From positions 1 to 44,721 of the forward strand of contig CAKZKQ010000143.1 of NCBI GenBank assembly GCA_937123825.1: a stretch of 44,721 nucleotides of DNA. The letters are read 5' to 3'. Within the stretch, counting starts at the first letter, position 1, and each line of letters starts with the position of its first letter. Both the position numbers and the translations under genes were made by a program. This document shows, piece by piece, positions 1 to 9,014 of this stretch. The notes below the pieces were generated by a model. It made no database searches. It was given only the letters and a program-made list of their open reading frames with translations, and was not told the origin of the DNA. The stretch comes from an uncultured Pseudomonadota bacterium (lineage in GTDB: Bacteria; Myxococcota_A; Bradymonadia; Bradymonadales; GCA-2716585).

Positions 1-398
1 GGCGCCGCCGGGGCCGCCCCAAACCGCTATTGCGAGAGAGTTGTGTGAGTTCTGACGCCATTAGGGCCGTCCCAAACAGCGAGTCACGTGGTTCCTGGGG
101 TCATCAGGGCCGTCACAAAGTAAGTCGGACGTCTGTATTTTGGTATGAGTCTTCCAAATACGCGCTTGCGACAACGCTTTGTTCCATTTGACTCCGGGTC
201 AGGGCTGATGAGCTTGTTCCTGACGGCGTTTGAACCGACCCATGGCGGTCTGTTTGGGCGGAGTCTGGTCATGCTGCTTTATGAAGGGCTGGCTTTGGCG
301 CCAACAAACTCTGCAGTGACGGTTGGGTGCAGAGCATCTTTGTGGTGGAAGATGAACGGCGAGCGTTTGAAATGATGCCAGCGCAGGAGAGGTGGGCG
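1..398. other. Intergenic left edge, no gene seen
   Basis: No convincing coding region is seen. The first 120 bases hold three imperfect copies of a short element of the form RGGGCCGYCMCAAA (10-24, 63-77, 106-120), spaced 53 and 43 bases apart. The short open frames here have no recognisable protein features. The end of the stretch carries the ribosome binding site of the lipoprotein gene starting at 399. Confidence 0.5.
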
Positions 399-1454
399 AT
401 GGGACGGTGGGCAGGGGGGTTGTGGGTGGTGGGGGCTTTGGTGTTGACCGGCTGTTTTGCCGCGCCGGTGTATCAGGGGCCAAAATCGGATCACTTTGAC
501 GGTGAGACCTTCAGCAACCAGGTGCCCACGGAGACCAAGGGGTTTGAAGACTTCCTGAGGTGGCGCCGCACTCGCGTTGCGGGCAACTGGCCCGAATGGA
601 TTGACGCAGAACCAGGCCCCGCGCCCCCCGAGCGAGTCGCCGACGGTCGTCTGCGGGTCACCTTCGTCAATCACTCCACGCTTTTGGTGCAGATGGACGG
701 CCTCAACATTCTGACGGACCCCATCTGGTCTGACCGCACCAGCCCTTTGTCATGGGCTGGCCCCGAGCGAGTGCGCCCTCCGGGGATCCGCTTTGAGGAT
801 TTGCCCCCCATCGACGCCGTGATCATCTCGCACAACCACTACGACCACCTGGACATCCCCACACTGCAAGAGATCGAGCGCGTTCATGATGCACCAGTCT
901 ACGCGGGATTGGGCAACGCGGCCTTTTTGGACTCCGAAGGCATCTCATCGCCCGTCGACATGGACTGGTGGGACACGATTGAGCTTGGCAAGGGGGTTGA
1001 GTTGACCGCAGTGCCCTGTCAGCACTTCTCCGGCAGGGGGATCAGCGACCGCAACAAGACGCTCTGGATGGGTTTTGTGATCAAGGGGCCGTCCGGGGCG
1101 GTCTATTTTGCGGGAGACACCGGGTATGGACCCCACTTCGAAGAGATCGCCGAGCGTTTTGCGCCCCTTCGCCTCTCCATCCTCCCCATCGGCGCCTACA
1201 AACCCGCCGACTTCATGAGTCCCATCCATGTCTCGCCGGCAGAATCGGTCCAGGCACACCAGGTTCTGGGGGCTCCAGTCAGCGTGGGCATGCACTTTGG
1301 CACCTTTCCACTGGCTGACGACGGCTTTGAAGACCCCATCAAGGATCTCAAGCGCGCTTTGAACGAGCAGTCGGTGCCCGAAGAGTCGTTCTGGGTCTTG
1401 GATTTTGGTGAGGGACGCGAAGTTCCGCCCTTGGAGACTGCATCCAATCAGTGA
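399..1454 (+). CDS. Metallo-beta-lactamase-fold lipoprotein, NAPE-PLD/UlaG-like
   Basis: This is a 351-residue metal-dependent hydrolase of the metallo-beta-lactamase fold, closest by eye to the NAPE-phospholipase D / UlaG branch. The metal motif HxHxDH is complete (H145, H147, D149, H150), with further ligands H209, D240 and probably H299. The start at 399 is preferred over upstream ATGs at 327, 372 and 375 because AGGAGAGG lies at 385-392, six bases before it. This start also gives a clean lipoprotein signal ending in LTGC with the lipidated cysteine at residue 19, so the enzyme should sit in the periplasm on a membrane. Its substrate is unknown; a phosphodiester lipid is a family-based guess. 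Its 3' end overlaps the convergent LRR gene by 7 bases. Confidence 0.88.
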   Translation: MGRWAGGLWVVGALVLTGCFAAPVYQGPKSDHFDGETFSNQVPTETKGFEDFLRWRRTRVAGNWPEWIDAEPGPAPPERVADGRLRVTFVNHSTLLVQMDGLNILTDPIWSDRTSPLSWAGPERVRPPGIRFEDLPPIDAVIISHNHYDHLDIPTLQEIERVHDAPVYAGLGNAAFLDSEGISSPVDMDWWDTIELGKGVELTAVPCQHFSGRGISDRNKTLWMGFVIKGPSGAVYFAGDTGYGPHFEEIAERFAPLRLSILPIGAYKPADFMSPIHVSPAESVQAHQVLGAPVSVGMHFGTFPLADDGFEDPIKDLKRALNEQSVPEESFWVLDFGEGREVPPLETASNQ

Positions 1455-3544
1455 TGCCACAGCCAGGGACAGTAGAAGGGCGCCCTTTGAAGCATCAAGG
1501 CGCCCCCTTCACCCACTGGATTGCCGCGCCACTCGATCCGTGCGACGTGGCGAAGCGACTCAGACTGCGCCAACGCACGCGCTCCGTCTTCATCGATGTC
1601 GTTAAAGGACAAGTCCAGCAGGTCTAAGTGCGCAATGCCCTGGCATGTTGCCAACAACTCGGCGCCTTTGGCACCGATTTGGTTGCCCGACAGGTGCAAC
1701 TCTCGCAGGGAACCCAGCCACGGGGCCTCAAGGAGCGCCTCCAGGCCTTCATCGCCCAACGCATTGCACCCCAGATAGAGGTTTTCAATCCTCGCAAGCG
1801 GCGCCTGGGCCAGTTGTCGCGCCGCCGCAGGCCCAAGCCCGTTGTCCCAAAGCGCCAACTCGACCAAATCGCCTGCCCAGGGGGCGTTGAAGAGCGCTTC
1901 CAGGCCCCCTTCCCCCACGTTGTTGCGGCCAAATCCCAGTGTCTTCAACTTCAGCGCCGCATTGGGGGCACAGAGCGCCTCAAAACCATGTCTCTCCAGG
2001 GTGTTGTCGTCCAAAAAGAGGTGCTGGAGCGCTTGCAACCCCGGCGATTGCCCCAAAATCTGGCCGACCAGCGCCCCAAAGCCGCATTGGACTGCCCTGA
2101 GCGTGCTCAAAGATCCTGCAAAAGGCGCGTCGGCCACAAAACCCAGCCCATAATCGGTCAGTTCCGGGTTGAAGCCGATGTCCAACGTCTCGATGGGGGC
2201 CCTCAACGCCCTCAAGGTCATGCCCAGCGCGTCGCTCTTCATGCCGGTCCCTGCCAGGGCCAGTGATTTCAGCCCCGAAACCTGCAACACGTCCCAAAAG
2301 TTGAGGTTCAACTCGTTGAGGCGCCCATTGAACGACAGATCCAGATGCTGGATGGACTTCAACGCGCTGGTCGGACCCAGGATCTGCTCGATCGCGTCCG
2401 TATGAAGCTGCGCCTCCCTCAACGACAGCCGTTCAAGGGGGCATGTGGCCCTGGCCAGCGCAGACATAAACTGTGGATGGCTGGCTTTTACCCGGTCGGC
2501 GTGCAATGTGCGCAGCCGTTCGGCGTGTTGAAGCACTGTGTCGAGGTCACGGACCCTGGGAGAGGCGCTGCTGATGTCCAACCACTCCAACCTCGGCATC
2601 ACCCCCATCTGCAAACACTCGCCAAGCGCCCCCAACAGGTCCCGATTGCCGCGCAGATCAAGGTGCGTGACCTCATTGAGCCGTCCTGCCCAGGCCTGGG
2701 CCATGAACTCGCTGCGTTGACGGCTCATCCCTGCCAGTCCCAGGCGCTGGACGCGCGCGTCGGGGTGCCACTGCCAGTTCTGGTCATAGAGGTTGCCCTG
2801 GAGCGTCAGGTCCAGGGTTTTAAGGTGCTTGGCGTTGTCTATGGCCAGATCCCAAGCACGGGCGCTGTGGCACTCTCCAATGGCAAACCCAGAGACGGCC
2901 GGTGGAGACTTCTGAATGTGGTGCTGGGTCAGCGGGCGATCCTCGGGCGGAATCTCCTCCAGGCGCGGACGCAGATAATCCAGCAGCAGCGGCTCTACTT
3001 CAGAGTCCCCCTGGTGTGCTTCCAGCTCGTCCATCATCGCCAGCCACGCGCGCCGCCGCTGCCACCACGAATCCGACGCCGACAGGGTGTAGATGTGCTC
3101 GCGCAGCGAGTCCAGAGGGCGCTCGGTGCCGAACGTCGTCGACGCGTGGGTCGGAGCATCGCCGCCCAGCGGCTGATCGATCAAACGGCGGATCTGCACA
3201 GTGGCGTGATCTTCGGCGGCCAGCGCGCGGCGCGTCAGCCCAGGGTGGGACTCCTGGGTCAGGTGGCGCATCAGGGGTGATCGGCGACCGTTTATGGGGC
3301 CAGGGCGCTGATCCCAGACCTCACCCATGGCAGGCACGATCAGGGCTGGGATGCGTTGCTGAGAGAGGGCTTGCCAGATGGCCTGGGCGGTGGAGCGATC
3401 CAGGCCAACGGCCAGAGGGCCAGGCAACGTGATCCGGATGCTCTCCAGGACTTGTTTGAGTTGTCGGACATGGGTGGAGCGCGTGCCCAGCGCTTCAACG
3501 GCGGGTCTGAGCCCAGCGCGCGTCAAGACCACAAGATCGAACAC
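1448..3544 (-). CDS. Leucine-rich repeat protein (ribonuclease-inhibitor type)
   Basis: The protein has 698 residues. The C-terminal two thirds are leucine-rich repeats of the long RNI type, with recurring LxxLxLxxNxLGxxGxxAL units, expected to form a horseshoe-shaped protein-binding surface. The N-terminal 190 residues match no family I recognise. I chose the GTG at 3542-3544: it lies 5 bases after the protease stop, follows a GGAGG, and avoids about 100 upstream codons that only exist in the shadow of the protease gene. It should be co-transcribed with that protease. There is no signal peptide or membrane segment, so a cytoplasmic role is likely. The partner protein is unknown. Confidence 0.8.
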   Translation of the reverse strand: MFDLVVLTRAGLRPAVEALGTRSTHVRQLKQVLESIRITLPGPLAVGLDRSTAQAIWQALSQQRIPALIVPAMGEVWDQRPGPINGRRSPLMRHLTQESHPGLTRRALAAEDHATVQIRRLIDQPLGGDAPTHASTTFGTERPLDSLREHIYTLSASDSWWQRRRAWLAMMDELEAHQGDSEVEPLLLDYLRPRLEEIPPEDRPLTQHHIQKSPPAVSGFAIGECHSARAWDLAIDNAKHLKTLDLTLQGNLYDQNWQWHPDARVQRLGLAGMSRQRSEFMAQAWAGRLNEVTHLDLRGNRDLLGALGECLQMGVMPRLEWLDISSASPRVRDLDTVLQHAERLRTLHADRVKASHPQFMSALARATCPLERLSLREAQLHTDAIEQILGPTSALKSIQHLDLSFNGRLNELNLNFWDVLQVSGLKSLALAGTGMKSDALGMTLRALRAPIETLDIGFNPELTDYGLGFVADAPFAGSLSTLRAVQCGFGALVGQILGQSPGLQALQHLFLDDNTLERHGFEALCAPNAALKLKTLGFGRNNVGEGGLEALFNAPWAGDLVELALWDNGLGPAAARQLAQAPLARIENLYLGCNALGDEGLEALLEAPWLGSLRELHLSGNQIGAKGAELLATCQGIAHLDLLDLSFNDIDEDGARALAQSESLRHVARIEWRGNPVGEGGALMLQRAPFYCPWLWHH

Positions 3545-3549
3545 GCCGC

Positions 3550-5937
3550 TCAGTCCTCCTGCCCTTCGGTCTTGCGCTCCACGACGTAGGTCTGGAGCCA
3601 GCGGTCCATCTCCCAGGCCATGTGCATGATCGACTCGCGGGCCTGGTAGCCGTGGCTCTCGTAGGGGAGCATGACCAGTCTGGCGGTGGCGCCGTGGCCT
3701 TTGAGGGCCTGGTAGAAGCGCTCGCTCTGCATGGGGTAGGTGCCAGAGTTGTTGTCCATGGCGCCGTGGATGAGCAGGATCGGGGCGGTGATCTTGTCGG
3801 CGTGCATGAAGGGCGACATGGCGGCGTAGGTCTCGGGCGTTTGCCACAGGGTGCGCTCTTCGGCCTGGAAGCCAAAGGGCGTCAGCGTGCGGTTGTAGGC
3901 GCCGGAGCGGGCGATGCCAGCGGCAAAGATGTCGCTGTGGGCCAGGAGGTTGGCGGTCATAAAGGCGCCGTAGGAGTGGCCGCCGATGCCCACGCGCTGC
4001 GGATCGGTGATGCCGCGCTCGGCCAGATGCTCCACAGCCGCGCGCGCGCTGCCGACAAGCTGCTCCACGTAGGTGTCGTTGGGTTCGGCGTCGTCTTCAC
4101 CCACGATCGGCATGGCCGGATCGTCCAAGACCACAAAGCCCCGGTTGAGCCACAGCAGCGGCGACCACCAGCCCACGCGGACAAAGCGGTAGGGCGAGTC
4201 TCGGACTTGTCCGGCGGCGTCGGCGCTTTTGAATTCTCGGGGGTAGGCCCACAGGAGGGTGGGGCGCGGGCCGTCGCGTTCGGGGTCGTAGCCTGCAGGG
4301 GTGTAGAGGGTCCCGGTGAGCTTGACGCCGTCGTAGCGCTCGTAGCGGATCAACTCTTTGTTGAGTCCTTTGAGCATCGGGGTGGGGTGCGGGTAGTGGG
4401 TCAACTGCTTCAGGGAGTCGTCCCGCAAGTCGAGCACAAAGTAGTTTGGGGCCTCTTCCTGGGATTCGCGCCGGACCATCAGGAGGTTGCACGCCTCGTC
4501 GAGGAAGTCCACGGGCGAGGTGAAGTAGGGGGCCTCAGAGCGCCACAGGCGCTTGGTGTCGCCGGTTTCGATGTTGCGCAGGTCCACAAAGGGGCGGTTG
4601 CCTTCGGGAGAGGCGCCTGCGCCGGCAAAGTAGACGTGTTTGCCGTCTTCGGTGATGCGCATGACCAGGTGGCCGGTGGGCAGCTCTTTGAGCATGGGCT
4701 GGCCGGGGTCGTTGTAGCGATCTTCCCAGGTGCGATCAAAGAGGATCTTGGGCTCGGTCTGCGGATCGTCGGGGGCGATCATCCAGACTTTCATGCGGCG
4801 CGTCTGCCACCAGGCCTCGGTCACCATGGCAAGCTGCCCGTTGCCCCAGATGACGTTGGACAGGCGCGTGGCGGTTTCGAGGGCCAGCACGGGCTCGGCG
4901 TCAAAGGGCGCGGCCTGGAAGTAGAGGTGATCGCGGATGGGGACGTCTTTGTCGGGATCGCCGTCGTCCTGGGCTTCAAACCACTTCAGGGTCGCCGGGG
5001 CGTCCTGGCGCCAGCCCACCGAGCGACGCCCTTTGCGCACCGCCGAGAAGCGCGACGGGATGTCATCGGCCAGCGGCAGATCGGCCACGTCGGCGATTTT
5101 GGTGCCCGAGATGTCCCAGACCTCCAGCTTGCGCGGGAAGCGTCCCAGCGGAAATTGGTAGGAGAAGGGCCGGTGAAGGGTCTCCACCAGCATGTAGAGG
5201 CCATCGGGAGACGGGGACGAGCGCAAAAAGAGCGCGGGCTCGCCCAGCAGCTCCATGTTGCCGTCCAGATCCATGATCGCCAACTGAGAGCGGACATGGT
5301 GCTCAAAGAGGGCCTCGTCATGGGGGTTGGAGAGCAGGTCCTGGTAGGTCCGCGCGGGGGTGCGCTGGCCCATGTTCTCTTCAATGACGGGTCCGGGCGG
5401 CACCGAGGGTGCTGCGGGCGGCTCGGGGTTGTCCGGCGGCGCGATGGAGAGGATGAGCTTGTGTCCTTCTGGGGTCCACCGATAGGGGGCGTTGACCAGC
5501 GCATGAAGAATGGGGCCTGCCAGGCGCCTGGCGGTGGCGGCCTCCACATCGACCAGCCACAGCTCGCCGCCTTCATCGGTCATGATCGTCAGGACGATGT
5601 AGGCGCTGTCGGGGGACCAGCGGGGGCGGCGCAGGCGCGCGCCTTCGGGGAAGCCGGTGACGTGGGCGCGGCGTCCTTCTTCCTTGAGATGGACCAACTC
5701 CATGCCCGTAAAGTGGCCCCCTCGGCTGCGATCGCGTGTCTGGGGGTGGAAGCGCAGCCCGGCGAGCTTAAGTTCTTCCCTGGCCAGCTCATCGATGGGC
5801 GGGAGGCTGGGCAACGACATCAGGGCAAGCCATTTCTGGCGAGGGCACAGTGATGTGGCCGGGGTGGGGGGCGCATCAATGATGTCGGCGATCGCCGCGT
5901 GGGGCTGTTGGTAGGGCGTGGACGTCTGCTCGGACAT
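3550..5937 (-). CDS. S9D-family serine peptidase, glutamyl endopeptidase-like
   Basis: This 795-residue protein is a prolyl-oligopeptidase-type peptidase with an N-terminal beta-propeller (roughly residues 80-500) and a C-terminal alpha/beta-hydrolase domain. The catalytic triad is visible: S655 in GGHSYGAFM, D728 in HGAMDNNSGT and H762 in ESHGY. The region after the serine (ARSGAYNRTLTPFGFQ) closely matches plant chloroplast glutamyl endopeptidase (CGEP, family S9D), as do the N-terminal motifs IDAPPTPA and SLPPIDELAREELKLAG. There is no signal peptide. The start at 5937 (MSEQTSTPY) is preferred over an ATG at 5976 because a weak AGGAT precedes it and the protein then begins like its homologues. 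It is followed 5 bases later by the LRR gene, suggesting an operon. Cleavage after glutamate is inferred from family only. Confidence 0.9.
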   Translation of the reverse strand: MSEQTSTPYQQPHAAIADIIDAPPTPATSLCPRQKWLALMSLPSLPPIDELAREELKLAGLRFHPQTRDRSRGGHFTGMELVHLKEEGRRAHVTGFPEGARLRRPRWSPDSAYIVLTIMTDEGGELWLVDVEAATARRLAGPILHALVNAPYRWTPEGHKLILSIAPPDNPEPPAAPSVPPGPVIEENMGQRTPARTYQDLLSNPHDEALFEHHVRSQLAIMDLDGNMELLGEPALFLRSSPSPDGLYMLVETLHRPFSYQFPLGRFPRKLEVWDISGTKIADVADLPLADDIPSRFSAVRKGRRSVGWRQDAPATLKWFEAQDDGDPDKDVPIRDHLYFQAAPFDAEPVLALETATRLSNVIWGNGQLAMVTEAWWQTRRMKVWMIAPDDPQTEPKILFDRTWEDRYNDPGQPMLKELPTGHLVMRITEDGKHVYFAGAGASPEGNRPFVDLRNIETGDTKRLWRSEAPYFTSPVDFLDEACNLLMVRRESQEEAPNYFVLDLRDDSLKQLTHYPHPTPMLKGLNKELIRYERYDGVKLTGTLYTPAGYDPERDGPRPTLLWAYPREFKSADAAGQVRDSPYRFVRVGWWSPLLWLNRGFVVLDDPAMPIVGEDDAEPNDTYVEQLVGSARAAVEHLAERGITDPQRVGIGGHSYGAFMTANLLAHSDIFAAGIARSGAYNRTLTPFGFQAEERTLWQTPETYAAMSPFMHADKITAPILLIHGAMDNNSGTYPMQSERFYQALKGHGATARLVMLPYESHGYQARESIMHMAWEMDRWLQTYVVERKTEGQED

Positions 5938-6158
5938 GCGTTTTATCCTGGGTTCGACTGAATCAGAGACCAACATAACATACCGCCGTCAGACAATGTT
6001 CGACAGCTCTGTGTTATGATGTTTGATGTACGGCGCTGCGTTCTGGGAGCAAAAAAGGTATGGTCCGGGTCCAAGCACCCGGTTTCCCATGGGGCAGACC
6101 GTGCTGCTCGCCGTAGAGCGCAATGTTTGCGCAAAAGTCTCTAAGGACTGGTTGTTCT
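5938..6158. promoter_or_regulatory. Divergent intergenic region
   Basis: This 221-base spacer separates the divergent S9 protease and Ser/Thr kinase genes and must hold both promoters. It contains an AT-rich core at 5965-6025. TATGAT at 6015-6020 resembles a -10 box for the kinase, but no good -35 box is seen at the right distance, so the promoter call is tentative. Confidence 0.35.
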
Positions 6159-7310
6159 ATGCACAACGATGTCGTTGAAGAAAACTCCAAACTGCCTGTC
6201 GGCACGCTGCTCAGCGGTCGATATGAGATCACCGGAGATCTCGGAGAGGGCGGTTTTGCGGTCGTGTACCGCGGCCGCGACGTTGAGATCGAGCGAGAGA
6301 TCGCCATCAAGGTCCTCAACCTCTCCAACTTCAAGCAAGATCTGGCGGCCTACGAGAACGTGCTGGCGAGGTTTCGCCGTGAGGCGCGCACCTCTGCGCG
6401 GATCCAGCACCCCAACGCCGTCACCATCTATGACTTTGGAGAAACCGAGCAGGGCTCTCCATGCATCGTCATGGAGCTGCTCCACGGCCACGATCTGGAG
6501 GTCGAGCTGGCCACCGCCGGCGCGCTGGGCATCGAGCGCGCCCTGAAGCTCTTCATCCCCACGCTTGAGGCGCTGGGCAAAGCGCACACAATGGGCATCG
6601 TCCACAAGGACCTGAAGCCCTCCAACCTCTTCATCGCCGACGCGGGCACCAACCAGGAGCGCATGGTGATCCTGGATTTTGGCGTGGCGCGGATCAACAC
6701 CGGCGACGACTCGGCCAAGCTCACCACCGCTGGGCAGGTCCTGGGCACGCCCCAGTATATGGCCCCCGAGTACATCGAGAGCCAACTGGCCACCCCGGCG
6801 CTGGACGTCTATCAGATGGGCCTGATCATCGCCGAGGCCATCAGCGGCAAGACGCTGGTGGATGAAGAGAACATGGTGACCTGTCTGATCAAACACACCA
6901 CGGGCAACTTTGAGGTCCCGGTGGAGGTCGTCAACAGCCCGCTGGGTCCGGTCATCGCCACATCGCTGAGCAAGGACCACACCGAGCGCTTTGACGACGG
7001 TCAGGTTTTTCGCCAGGCGCTCATCGACCTCAACATCCTCAACACCGTCACCATGGAGGCGATCAACCACCCTCCGCAGGCCCTGGTCAGCAACGTCAAC
7101 CCCAACGGACACACCGAGGTGGTCGATTGGAGCCCGCCGTCGGGCCAAAACACCGTGCCGCCCCAGGCTCAGGTCCCCGCGCCGACCCAAAAGGGCAGCT
7201 GGTTGATGCGCCTGGGCATTGGCGCAGGCGTCTTGACGGGCGTGGCGGTGATGGTCGGCCTGATGATGATGATGGTCTTCATGCTGCTGATCTTTGCGGT
7301 GGCTTGCTGA
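6159..7310 (+). CDS. Ser/Thr protein kinase with C-terminal membrane anchor
   Basis: This is a 383-residue Hanks-type kinase. The catalytic domain covers about residues 20-300: glycine loop GEGGFAVV (29-36), catalytic lysine K51, HKDLKPSN (149-156) and DFG (173-175). The usual HRD is HKD, so it is a non-RD kinase, possibly not controlled by activation-loop phosphorylation. A short Pro/Gln-rich linker leads to a hydrophobic C-terminus (about 349-383) rich in methionine and ending in cysteine, so the protein is tail-anchored with its kinase domain in the cytoplasm. The start at 6159 has AAGGA 11 bases upstream; an ATG at 6123 is less likely. It resembles the kinase at 32768, including a shared DVYQMGLI stretch after the activation segment. 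A strong terminator follows. Confidence 0.92.
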   Translation: MHNDVVEENSKLPVGTLLSGRYEITGDLGEGGFAVVYRGRDVEIEREIAIKVLNLSNFKQDLAAYENVLARFRREARTSARIQHPNAVTIYDFGETEQGSPCIVMELLHGHDLEVELATAGALGIERALKLFIPTLEALGKAHTMGIVHKDLKPSNLFIADAGTNQERMVILDFGVARINTGDDSAKLTTAGQVLGTPQYMAPEYIESQLATPALDVYQMGLIIAEAISGKTLVDEENMVTCLIKHTTGNFEVPVEVVNSPLGPVIATSLSKDHTERFDDGQVFRQALIDLNILNTVTMEAINHPPQALVSNVNPNGHTEVVDWSPPSGQNTVPPQAQVPAPTQKGSWLMRLGIGAGVLTGVAVMVGLMMMMVFMLLIFAVAC

Positions 7311-7350
7311 TCGGGAGCCGAAGCGATTCACATCCCCAGCCAAGAAACGA

Positions 7351-7387
7351 CAAAGAGGCCGCCGGTGTTGCACCGACGGCCTCTTTG
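7351..7387 (+). terminator. Rho-independent terminator after the kinase gene
   Basis: Two 17-base arms (7351-7367 and 7371-7387) pair with one mismatch around a TTG loop, and a T-rich stretch begins inside the right arm. It lies 40 bases after the kinase stop. It also lies downstream of the convergent amtB gene, so it may act in both directions. Confidence 0.85.
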
Positions 7388-7497
7388 TTTGTGTATCTGG
7401 CTTCTGACCTCCCCATCAGCGAAGCCAACAAGGGGGTTGAATTGACCGACGCCCGACCTGGAGGTGGAAGCCTGGGAAACTGGTATGTGGTGTGGGC

Positions 7498-8757
7498 TCA
7501 GGCAGCCTCCACCGGGGGCTGGGGCAGCGAGGGGGTCAAGTCGTAGGCGTCGACCCCGCACTCGGCTTTGTCCAGCCCGTGAATTTCGTGTTCTTCATCG
7601 ACCCGCACGCCGATGGTGACCTTGGCCACGCCCCAGACCGCGGCAGCGACCGCGCCGGCAAAGAGGGCGCCAGCCAGCGCGCCGAGCGCCTGGGTGCCGA
7701 GCAGGCCAAAACCGCCGCCGTGCAGCAAACCCTTGTCATCGCCGTTGGCAAAGAGCCCCACAGCGATGGTGCCAAAGACGCCGGCAAAGAAGTGGACGGG
7801 GATGGCGCCGACCGGGTCGTCGATTTTGAAGCGGTCCAGCAGCCGGGTGCCTTCGACCATCACCAGCGCGCCCACGGCGCCCACGACGATGGCTTCGAGC
7901 GGTCCAATGACGTCGGCGCCAGCGGTGATCGCCACCAGGCCCGCCAGGGCGCCGTTGAGGCCCATGCCCAGGTCCAACTTGTGGTCGCCCTGGAGCCAGA
8001 CGTATCCAAGCGCGGCGGCGAAGCCCGCCGAGGCGGCCATGTTGGTCGAGAGGATGACCGGGCCGATGGCCTCGGGGTTGGCCGAGAGCGTGCTGCCGCC
8101 GTTGAAGCCAAACCAACCCAGCCACAAGATCAGCACGCCCAGGGCGGCCATGGGGATGTTGTGGGCGGGCAGGGGCTGGGCCTTGCCGTCTTTGTCGTAT
8201 TTGCCAAGGCGCGGGCCGATGACCATCGCCCCGGCCAGCGCCATGGCGCCGCCGACGGCGTGCACAACGGTGCTGCCCGCAAAATCATGGAAGCCCATGG
8301 TGGACAAAAAGCCGCCGCCCCAGACCCAGTGACCGACCACCGGATAGATGAAGGCCGTGGCCACGACCACCAGCGCCATGAAGGCGCCGATTTTGACGCG
8401 CTCGGCCACCGCGCCGCTGACGATGGTGGCGGCGGTGGCGGCAAAGACCATCTGGAAGAAGAGGAAGACAAAGAGGGGCATGTTGGTGGGCAGCGCGGCG
8501 CCAGTGCCGTCGGCCCCGGGCGCAAAGAGGCTGGTGCCCATGAAGGCGTTGCCGTCGCCGAACATCACGCCAAAGCCGACCAGATAGAAGAGGATGGAGG
8601 CCAGGGAGATGACCGCCAGGTTCTTGGTCAGGACGATGACCGCGTTCTTGCGTTGACAGAACCCGACCTCAACCAGCGCGAAGCCCGCGTGCATGAAGAA
8701 AACAAGGAAGGCGCTAAAGAGCACCCAGACACTGTCCAACATGGCGTCCAAGCCCAT
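7498..8757 (-). CDS. amtB: Ammonium transporter (Amt family)
   Basis: This 419-residue integral membrane protein has about eleven hydrophobic segments and the Amt signatures. These include the twin histidines of the conduction pore, H166 in AGSTVVH and H322 in AIPVH, with the conserved aspartate D158 before the first. It should move ammonium across the inner membrane. There is no cleavable signal peptide. The start at 8757 has GGAG eight bases upstream (minus strand) and begins MGLDAML; upstream codons in the same open frame (to 9375) show no similarity to anything and are not included. The cytosolic tail keeps a DAY motif like the one that contacts PII proteins. No glnB/glnK gene lies next to it, which is unusual because the pair is commonly adjacent. 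The long leader may be regulatory. Confidence 0.95.
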   Translation of the reverse strand: MGLDAMLDSVWVLFSAFLVFFMHAGFALVEVGFCQRKNAVIVLTKNLAVISLASILFYLVGFGVMFGDGNAFMGTSLFAPGADGTGAALPTNMPLFVFLFFQMVFAATAATIVSGAVAERVKIGAFMALVVVATAFIYPVVGHWVWGGGFLSTMGFHDFAGSTVVHAVGGAMALAGAMVIGPRLGKYDKDGKAQPLPAHNIPMAALGVLILWLGWFGFNGGSTLSANPEAIGPVILSTNMAASAGFAAALGYVWLQGDHKLDLGMGLNGALAGLVAITAGADVIGPLEAIVVGAVGALVMVEGTRLLDRFKIDDPVGAIPVHFFAGVFGTIAVGLFANGDDKGLLHGGGFGLLGTQALGALAGALFAGAVAAAVWGVAKVTIGVRVDEEHEIHGLDKAECGVDAYDLTPSLPQPPVEAA

Positions 8758-8985
8758 GGTTCCGTCTCCTTGCGCCGTTTGTGTCTTAGAACCCCAAACG
8801 GCTCGGCATCCGCACAGCAGCGATCCGTGTCTTTGATCGCTGCCGACGAGATTCATGGACCGGGTCGCTGGCCTGGGTCCCACATTCACCATCAAAGACA
8901 AGTGATCGACAGCGTGCGCTGGTCTTGCCTTTGAGCGTGGGGGGGAAGCCAGTCGGAGCCCGGTCTTTGCGTCGGCCCCGCACAA

Positions 8986-9014
8986 AAGGCAGCAGAGGAC
9001 CCCTCTGCTGCCTT
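8986..9014 (-). terminator. Perfect hairpin terminator in the amtB leader
   Basis: Two perfect 13-base arms (8986-8998 and 9002-9014) flank a 3-base loop. On the minus strand the hairpin runs directly into TTTTGTG, the layout of a rho-independent terminator. It lies about 230 bases before the amtB start codon and about 550 bases after the GH38-like gene. It could end that gene's message, end a small RNA, or act as an attenuator for amtB. Confidence 0.75.

Noticed and set aside
3622..5853. Long open frame of 743 codons on the plus strand
   Set aside because: It is the antisense shadow of the S9 protease, caused by high GC at third codon positions; the protease frame has intact catalytic motifs.
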